From Mortierella alpina (lineage: Eukaryota > Mortierellomycota > Mortierellomycetes > Mortierellales > Mortierellaceae): 64,000 bases of DNA. The number at the start of each line of letters is the position of its first letter. The first letter of the stretch is position 1. Of this stretch, positions 57,234-64,000 are shown piece by piece. The notes beneath the pieces were generated by a model. It was not told the DNA's origin, made no database searches, and worked only from the letters and a program-made list of their open reading frames with translations. A program made the translations under genes and the position numbers. The DNA lies in NCBI GenBank assembly GCA_029449245.1, contig JANATF010000003.1, positions 1,922,001-1,986,000 of the forward strand, in the 5' to 3' direction.

Positions 57234-58797
57234 ATGCTCCGCAACCTCACATACACAGCATCGGGTCATTCCCAGGTCATGGGCACTGCCATTGCCCAAG
57301 GCATACGTTCAGGCGCCGCTAATGCATCAAACGGATCACGAACAGGAAGTCGTAGCATTCAGTCATGGGGACAATCTAGAAGCCTCAACATGGTCCGCAT
57401 TGTTCGTGTCGCCATAAGGAACGGCCCCAGGAGTTCGTTCTGCAAGACCAACCAGGGCTTCACGTCTCGAGGCTATAAACGCACGCCGCTTACTCACTCA
57501 GGGACACCCCCATCAAGGGGTCTATGTTCACGTTCCTTTCCATCAAGCAGGGACTTGGCATCTCAGACCAGTGCGCTGACACGGCTCAGCGGTTCGACGA
57601 GAACACAAAACGGCGGCTTCTTCACCAAATCTATGTCACCGATCAGCGGGCAGCAGACCCGAGGCATGGCCAACAACGCGCTACAGCGGTTCTCGAGCAA
57701 TTTCTCGGTAGACTCGTCCAACAAAGTAGTGTACTCAATAGTGTCGGTCAACATTGCCGTATTTGCAACATGGCAGTACGCAGAAGAAAATGCGAAACGA
57801 TTCCGGGATGGTAGGCTCTACTACTTTATGTATCGGAACTTTACAGACACGGCACAGAACTTGAAGGAGGGCCGGGTTTGGACGCTTGTGACGAGCGCGT
57901 TCAGTCACAAGGAGTGGTACCACATCATCCTAAACACGATGGTCCTCCTGTCGTTTGGCGATCCTGTAAGGACTCTCACTTCTTGATATCCTGCATGCTT
58001 GTGTTGCCTACAGTACAAGGTGGCCGTGAGACCGTTCTCAACTTTTTCTTTTTTCTTTTTTTCCTGTTTCTGTTGCTCATCATAGGTGTGGCGGATGTTG
58101 GGCACTAAGAAGTTCTTGGCGGTGTATTTGGGATCCGCCATCTCGGCTTCGCTTTCAAGCATCTCCTATTACGCCTACCTGGAGCCTTACTTGCGCAGGA
58201 TTCAAAATAAGCCAAAAAGCAACTCGATTCATTATTCAATGGGAGCCTCTGGTAACGTTTACTACTCTCATCATCAGCGTCCGCAACGATAGATCAATGG
58301 CTGAAAGAGCTTGGATGGCTCACTGTACACTGAATGCCGCGTTTTTTAGGGTCTCTTATGGGAATGACAACAGCGTTTGCATGCGTATATCCCATGTCGC
58401 AGTACTCCTTGTTCTTTGTGATTAACATGCCTGCTGCTGCGCTTATCGGTAAGGGCCTCCCTCGACATACATGATTGCTGACGTATATGGTCGTGAACAA
58501 ACCCACTGCTCACTGCGATATACTGTTTGTTCGATCTTCTTGTGCACTTTTAGGTCTGTTTGGTGCGTATGAACTGTATAATGTTCTTGCTGCCAACGTA
58601 AGTATTATTCTTTTTCCAACGTGCTCTTCTTTTTGTGATCATCGCTCCGCAGTCAGTCAACTGAAATTGCCTTTTATCCATTTACCCAACAGACCGGCCG
58701 CTTTGATTCTGCAGGGCATTTAGGAGGGGGCCTCTTTGGGGCTGCGTACTACTTCACACGACTCCGCCCGTTGATCCGCATTATGGGCCGTCGATGA
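57234..58797 (+). CDS. PCP1: Mitochondrial rhomboid protease (PARL/Pcp1 type)
   Basis: Exons 57234-57965, 58086-58251, 58350-58448, 58553-58596 and 58693-58797; 381 aa. The N-terminal roughly 140 residues are Arg/Ser/Thr-rich with almost no acidic residues, as expected for a mitochondrial presequence. The rhomboid core has VVYSIVSVNIAVFATWQYA, the FSHKEWYHIILNTMVLLSFG helix, the catalytic Ser in GASGS (S299, at an exon junction), YSLFFVINMPAAALIG, and the catalytic His in AGHLGGGLFGA (H356). PARL/Pcp1 proteases cut inner-membrane proteins such as Mgm1/OPA1 and cytochrome c peroxidase. ATG 57234 is preferred over upstream in-frame Met codons because the preceding stretch is leader-like and MLRNLTY suits an import signal. 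Confidence 0.93.
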
Positions 58798-59726
58798 ACG
58801 GGCCATTAAGGTGTTACGGTTCCTTAGATCGAGCTAGAATAAATCCCTGTTGATCGTAATACTCCTGTGCAGAGAGACCCTCCAACGTCTACATGACACA
58901 ATGATGTGAATTACCAATTCTTCCCGTTTCGAGTATTTGGCGAAGATGATATTGTCTTTTTGTATCGAACAGCGCGCATGCTTCGTAGTCGCAATGTAGC
59001 CACGCCACGACGAACAATCCTTCGCTGCTAGCCTCGTGTTGGGTAGGGGGGCGATGTGCGGATGCCATGGCAGCGACCCAGTGTCTGGCTGACAATTGGC
59101 ACTGACGTTATTCGGGAGAGGTGAGAGAGCTTTGCAGTAGAGAGCACCGCGCCCTGCTCCCTTGCCTAGTATCGCTATGTTTTTCTGGCACTTCTCATTA
59201 TGGTCACGTCACTTGCAGGCTGGGGTGGTAGAGGCATAAGGAGGAAAGATATGGGTGGACTTGCGTAGTGTGAAAAGTAACGGCTGTGGAAGTACCTGTA
59301 ATCTACGATAGATATGGGCAGTATGGGATGGAAGCTTTCCCAAAGGCTAAACACACATTAGACCGCGATTCAAGTCCTTACTGTCCCTGCATCATTCTCA
59401 CGAGAGGGATGGGGAGAGGGGAGCCGTTATCCCTTGAGTTCTCTCTCTCTCTCTCCCGCTCGGTAATGGTAACCACTCCTCGTTAATGACAGCACAGAGG
59501 TAGTCGTTGGATTCTCATCCAGTTCTGCATAAATACGGGACCGATGAGGCGCCCAGATTAGAGCCCCATTGCCCTTTACAATCCCAAACAGCCTACAGCC
59601 CTCAAAGCACTTTCATTTCCCCCTCACTTGCTATCCGCGTCCTTTCACGCCCACCTTAAAAGCCCTAGTTGTTCTCCTACACTTCAACCCCCTCCGCTCT
59701 TCACACTCTTTCCTATCACCTCAAAA
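58798..59726. promoter_or_regulatory. Intergenic region and promoter of the GPI-like protein gene
   Basis: 929 bp with no gene. There is a CT dinucleotide run near 59441-59456, CATAAATACG at about 59528, and a C/T-rich leader up to ATG 59727. Confidence 0.45.
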
Positions 59727-60440
59727 ATGCACCCTCGCAACATTGCTATCACTTTCGCCGTGGGCTCTCTTGCCCTATCTTCCGCTGTGCACGGTGCAGC
59801 GATCAATGCGCACGAGCACAACGCCCCTCACGATCTAGACATGGCAGAGGCCAAGCGCGACATGTCTTCTCTTGGCGCGGTTCATTCAGAAGGACAAGCG
59901 ATGGCGACTACCATGGAGCGACGCCACAACGTCGCCTCCCAGGAACATAATGGCCAACACCCCAACCACAAGCAAGCGGCCAAGTGCGATTGCGACGACG
60001 ACGATGACTCTGACTCTGACAGTGACTCTGACTCGGATGATGATGATGATGACGATGATGACGACAAACACGGCCACCAAGGAAACCGCCACTTTGAGAA
60101 CGGAGCATATGGTGAGTCGGGGACCTTCCATGGCGTGTACCATGTGACGTTGGTGCCTGGAGCGCCAGGCGATTCAGGCGATACCGGCAATGAGGCCAGC
60201 GTCAGTACCAGTGCTGGTGCTGGACCCAGTCCCAGTCCCAGTCCCAGTCCCAGTGCTAATGTTGATGATGCCTCGGCGACCAGTTCGGGTGCTACTATGT
60301 CCTCGACTGGCACACACCTCCCTGCCGTGACGGTGAAGCCGTTGGGCTCGGCTGCTGCTGCGCCAAAGATTAGCCTCAAGACTCAGACTGGTTCGGTCAT
60401 TGGACTGATCTCTGTCCTCTTGATTGCATTCTACCTGTAG
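59727..60440 (+). CDS. Secreted, probably GPI-anchored, acidic repeat protein
   Basis: An intronless 237-aa protein. It has a signal peptide (FAVGSLALSSAVHG), a short charged N-terminal part, a CDCDDDDDSDSDSDSD run followed by ten consecutive Asp, a Gly/Ser region, (Pro-Ser)n repeats, a Ser/Thr-rich stretch suited to O-mannosylation, and a C-terminal hydrophobic tail (SVIGLISVLLIAFYL) with no basic residues after it. The start is the first ATG after the leader. The layout fits a GPI-anchored wall protein. The Ser-Asp/poly-Asp block could bind divalent cations (inference). AATAAA occurs near 60542. Confidence 0.77.
   Translation: MHPRNIAITFAVGSLALSSAVHGAAINAHEHNAPHDLDMAEAKRDMSSLGAVHSEGQAMATTMERRHNVASQEHNGQHPNHKQAAKCDCDDDDDSDSDSDSDSDDDDDDDDDDKHGHQGNRHFENGAYGESGTFHGVYHVTLVPGAPGDSGDTGNEASVSTSAGAGPSPSPSPSPSANVDDASATSSGATMSSTGTHLPAVTVKPLGSAAAAPKISLKTQTGSVIGLISVLLIAFYL
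60001..60066. repeat. Ser-Asp / poly-Asp coding repeat
   Basis: GACTCT and GATGAT-type short repeats inside the GPI-like protein gene. Confidence 0.8.
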
Positions 60441-60671
60441 ATCAGAGGAGCAGGCGTCTCGCGCTGCTTTCCTCCATCCCTCTCCTCCTCTCCGTCTTCC
60501 TTTTGTATCTGTAGAGATCTTAACGATAATATGAATATATAAATAAAACAATGCGAAGTATATTTTTTTTTCACAGTGTTTTTTTGTTGAGGGTGATGGT
60601 TACAATGCTTGGTAGTGAATGTGCCGATTAGAAAAAGAAATGATAATAATAATAAAACACCCCTTTTCCTC
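60441..60671. other. Convergent 3' region between GPI-like gene and WDR74/NSA1
   Basis: 231 bp of AT-rich 3'UTR-like sequence with T runs and an AATAAA. No gene. Confidence 0.4.
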
Positions 60672-62226
60672 TTACTCCTTGCCGATCTTTCTCTTCTTTG
60701 ACTTTTTGTCCTCCAACTTGCCCATGCTTTCCCAAAGATCGTCATCGTTCTCGTCCTGGTTGCTGTTGCCGGCCTGGTTTTTCTTTCCCTTGCCGTTCTC
60801 GCCTTCGTCTTCGTCCTCCACAGGCTCAGCTGGTGTGTACTCTCCAACCACGACAGCTGTCATGCGTTGCTTCAGATAAACCTTGTGCAGCAGTTTCCGG
60901 GTCTGGGTCATTTCATGTACGCGTAAGCAGCGGTCCATAGCAACGGATACCAAATGCGTCGCCTCCTCGCCCTCAAATGGAATGAATGTGGCGAGGGCTG
61001 TTGCTACTCCCGTGAATCCTATCATAACAAAAAAGCAAAAAAAATTAATTAGTCGACTAGAATTTAGACCTAGGATAGCACACACATATTTTTTTCTTGT
61101 TGCTTTTTTACCCTTGTACTGTCCAATGATGGCGCCGGTGAGGGTATCGACCGAGTAAACGTTGGTCACCGTGTCTGAGAATACAACCTCGCTTGCATCC
61201 TTGCCGTTGGACATGGCGACGACAGGCATCTCTCCGACCTCGACATCGACCACGGGTCTCCTTGCGCCGTTCTTTGTATCGTAAACACGGATCTGATGGA
61301 ACCGCGTGCCAGCGACAACGCGCGTAAAGTCATACTGGCTGAGGAACAGCAGATCTGAGTTCCAGACGGGGACGCGCAGATCCAGGTGATCGTTCTTGAC
61401 GTTTTTGGCTTTGAACAGTTGGCCGTTGGCGAGAATCTCTTTGGATTTGTATCGCGCCTCGGATGCGCCCGTCTTCTTTTCTGATGATGATGCTGCTGCT
61501 GCTGCTGCTGATGATTCGGTGGCTGTCTTTCCATTCTTTCCATTCTTGCCATGCATATCCTCCTTTGCCACCTCTTCTGAAGAAGCATCCTCCTTGAAGA
61601 ATGCGTTCAGATCCCAAATGGTGACTTCCTGCTCCTTTCCTCCAGTGACAATAATGTGGTGCTCTCTAGGATGGACTCGCATCCTACAGGTATCCTGGCC
61701 CACGTTTGTGACGGATGATTGACTGGACTCCTGGATTGACTGCTTCGTGAGGACCCCTGTGTTGGTGCAGGTGATGATGGACTCTGAGTTGGCGAATAAT
61801 CCGACAAAGACAGTGTCGACCTTTCCGACCTTGATTAAGGTGTGTTTGAACTCTGCGACAGTAGAGCCATCCTTGGGGTCGAGCAGTTGAACGAGGCCGT
61901 TTTTGCGGGCGACGACCAGGTGCTTCTTTTCATGATCCCAGCACAAGAGCTGGACGGCACGCTCACGGTCGGGGGTCCCCCAGGTCTCGACGGTGGGGAT
62001 GGGTTTTGGGGGTGCTTCGGGAGTGGGCTGGTTCCGGCGGGCACGCTTTACCTTGACGGTGACGGGCTCGGTGATGGTGACGACTAAGCAGGAGAGTTAT
62101 AGTGTTAGGAGAAGGTGGGGAGGGACTACAAAATACCCATGGATGGACAATAAAAAAAGCTGGTTGAGTGGGTGTACCTTTGACAAGGCCATGCTCGTCG
62201 CCTGTGTAGAACCGCTGGGATGACAT
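60672..62226 (-). CDS. NSA1: WD40 ribosome biogenesis factor, WDR74/Nsa1
   Basis: Exons 62226-62178, 62083-61112 and 61018-60672; 455 aa. Nsa1/WDR74 belongs to nucleolar pre-60S particles. The signature blocks are present: RFYTGDEHGLVK at the start, VPVWNSDLLFLS, GTRFHQIRVYDTKNGARRPVVDVEVGEMPV, VYSVDTLTGAIIGQYKGFTGVAT, and AMDRCLRVHEM with KVYLKQRM. The end is DDDLWESMGKLEDKKSKKRK, with the DLW motif and basic tail typical of the family. A low-complexity Lys/Ala/Ser insertion (about 185-215) lies mid-protein. Intron 2 (61019-61111, 93 bp) is a multiple of three and free of in-frame stops, so its retention would add 31 residues. The gene is divergent from the HECT ligase. Confidence 0.9.
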
Positions 62227-62959
62227 GGGTCGGATATATGGTACTGATGAGGACAAAGAGTGAATGAATGAATGCTCGAGAGAAAAAAAAGAAAAAAAGT
62301 TGTTTATGCAACCAAGGCAGCTCGTGACTGCCATCTGCTTGACAGGTGCAAGGCGCCTGTCCCCTGGTATGATTCATACCACAAGCGAAAAACCATTCTC
62401 GGCTGGATCAGAGGCAGGGGTGCCTGTATCTGCGACGTCTGATGCTCATGGGGTCACGAGAGGACAGCGCCTAGTCGGGATGGAGATGCCTGCTATGGTC
62501 TACTAGACTACTGTGCGGCAGCAGCAGACAGGCAATCGGCAGCAACCACAAGCGGAGTTCGAGTGCGGTGACTGTGCACCAGCCACCAGCCAATGCCCAC
62601 TGGCCATCGACACGTCCTCGCTTTGCCCTTTTCCCACAACACACCCACAGTTCTTTAGTCTTCCTCAAGCGTCTGTGGCATCACTGGCACACAGTCTCTC
62701 TCTCAGCGCATTCTTTCTTCTTTCTTCCTGCTATCCTCGACGACGCAGTCGACAGACCGCTTCCTCTGTCTCTTTGCTGCTCCACCTACGCGAACAAAAA
62801 AAAAAGAAGTCTCGTGCAGGACGCGCGCATCCCCATTGGCTGGTCCCATTCCCACACTCGGACACGTCTTGTTCTTTTCTCATCTTTCTATTCTTTTTCG
62901 TCAATTCACTTTCACCTGCCGCACCACCACACACTCGAGAAAAGAGCCTGTAGACCTCC
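62227..62959. promoter_or_regulatory. Shared divergent promoter: NSA1 (-) and TOM1/HUWE1-like (+)
   Basis: 733 bp with CT-rich leaders on both sides, most strongly 62680-62940 before the HECT ligase start. No additional gene. Confidence 0.5.
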
Positions 62960-64000
62960 ATGAAGATTAAGAAGTCACCAGTCAAGAAACTGGCGGTCCC
63001 GGTAAGTCCTCCAGGTCCCTGATAGAGCCGCAGCCAGCCAGCGGAGGGGGAAGCGGTGGAGGGCGGAGTTGTGATGATATCACGTTCGGTTGCCAGCCAG
63101 GACGCTGAACGAATACTGTAACAGGGGGGAAACAGAAAAAAAAAAGACTCTGCAGTTGCCCAGTACCGTCATGCTAAAAAGCGTCATCAGCGTGACGACA
63201 GACCATGTTCACTGGACTGGAGCGAGACGTGGAATGGCGAGGGGTATGCCATGCTGCGGATTGTGCGCATGGTGCAGGTGTGTAGAGTATCTGTGCATTG
63301 TGCCGATGAGACTGGGTGACGACGGTCATTTGACTTGTCAGCAGCAAAGGGGCCACTTGCAAACACAGTGAACGAGGCATGCTCGTGCCTCTGAGTTTTA
63401 TTCTCTTTTGTCGTCGCGCGGTTGAGAGCATGTATGCAAGGACAAAGGAGCCATCGGAGCTACTGTATGCAAATTACGTGATATCCGTGTAGACTTACCA
63501 CTTTTGCTCCTTGGGCTTGCTCACTCTGATAGCCTCTGCCGATCCAGACCCTCATCAAGACGCTCCAGGGGTGTCCCCTGACCGAGCTTGCGGACCATAT
63601 TGAAGCGATTCCCGCGTGGACATGGCCCCGAGGCGATCTCTTCCACTGGGTGGGTGTACTGAACCGCTTTGACGACATCCTCGACGCGCTGTGCAAGAGC
63701 CACGAGATGAAGAAACCGCAGCCGAAAGAGTTTTCGCGTGAGGACAGGCGCTTGGTGCTGGCGATCCTGGGCTTCTCGAGGCTCTTGCTGGAGAGCTGTA
63801 CCAACCGAAACCTGTATGCGTCATACGAGGTAACGCGCCCATGCTGCTGGGTCATGTGCCCATGCCACACCATGACATGCATGCCATACATGAGTACATG
63901 ACATAGCGTCGCACCACCCAAGAGACTAACCGCGCCTCTTGCCCATCCTCGAACCCCACAGCAATTGAACGACCTGCTGCACACCCGCGACCTGGATGTG
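62960..64000 (+). CDS. TOM1: HECT E3 ubiquitin ligase TOM1/HUWE1/Ptr1, N-terminal exons, truncated by window end
   Basis: Visible exons: 62960-63001, 63533-63829 and 63962-64000 (continues). The first 126 residues read MKIKKSPVKKLAVP, then a helical block with LADHIEAIPAWTWPRGDLFHWVGVLNRFDDIL, LAILGFSRLLLESCTNRNLYASYE and QLNDLLHTRDLDV. The WPRGDLFHW..VLNRFD pattern and the LLENxTNRxLY..Y..L..LL..RDLDV pattern mark the armadillo-like N-terminus (DUF908) of Tom1/HUWE1. These ligases are about 3,500-4,000 residues and act in nuclear quality control and excess histone or ribosomal protein degradation. The catalytic HECT domain lies beyond the window. Exon 2 can start at 63533 or, also in phase, at 63548. 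Intron 1 is 531 bp. Confidence 0.86.

Overview
This 64-kb window is nuclear DNA of a filamentous fungus. I infer an early-diverging lineage, most likely Mortierellomycotina/Mucoromycota. The genes have short GT-AG introns (mostly about 75-250 bp), pyrimidine-rich 5' leaders and long Ser/Gln/Pro-rich tails. The gene set also fits: a 7TM receptor tail resembling Frizzled/Smoothened-like fungal receptors, a disintegrin-bearing ADAM protease, a half-size ABCA transporter, glucosylceramide synthase, TRAP-alpha, and animal-like WDR53 and WDR74. I found no rRNA, tRNA, CRISPR, viral or bacterial-type genes.

Layout. 1-5.1 kb: 3' end of a receptor-like gene, convergent with a 1093-aa coiled-coil protein. 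5.9-7.2 kb: THG1. 7.2-9.8 kb: no recognisable gene. 9.8-14.1 kb: one or two unrecognised disordered proteins. 15.7-22.4 kb: a four-TM protein, a four-exon ADAM metalloprotease, and a signal-peptide/single-TM protein convergent with it. 23.6-26.1 kb: a nine-exon WDR53-like gene. 27.4-32.1 kb: glucosylceramide synthase convergent with ERG25, whose start codon is split by an intron. 33.2-35.1 kb: a composite gene carrying only the C-terminal domain of methylenetetrahydrofolate reductase. 36.4-43.7 kb: half-size ABCA transporter and importin-5. 44.2-47.6 kb: a 2-oxoglutarate/Fe(II) oxygenase and TRAP-alpha. 47.8-51.1 kb: a tandem array of about 580-bp monomers in an A/B dimeric higher-order pattern. 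51.6-58.8 kb: small secreted protein, CCR4/Angel-type nuclease with a frame conflict, mitochondrial rhomboid. 59.7-64 kb: acidic GPI-like protein, WDR74/NSA1, and the 5' end of a TOM1/HUWE1 HECT ligase.

The genes are mostly unrelated housekeeping loci and do not form a cluster. Two loose themes are lipid/membrane biology (glucosylceramide synthase next to ERG25, then ABCA) and the secretory/cell-surface set (ADAM, TRAP-alpha, secreted and GPI-like proteins). The features least like ordinary background are the 580-bp satellite array, the MTHFR C-terminal domain without its barrel, and the split ERG25 start codon. Exon coordinates were derived by hand from splice motifs and reading-frame continuity. 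Family names are from recognition of motifs, not from searches.
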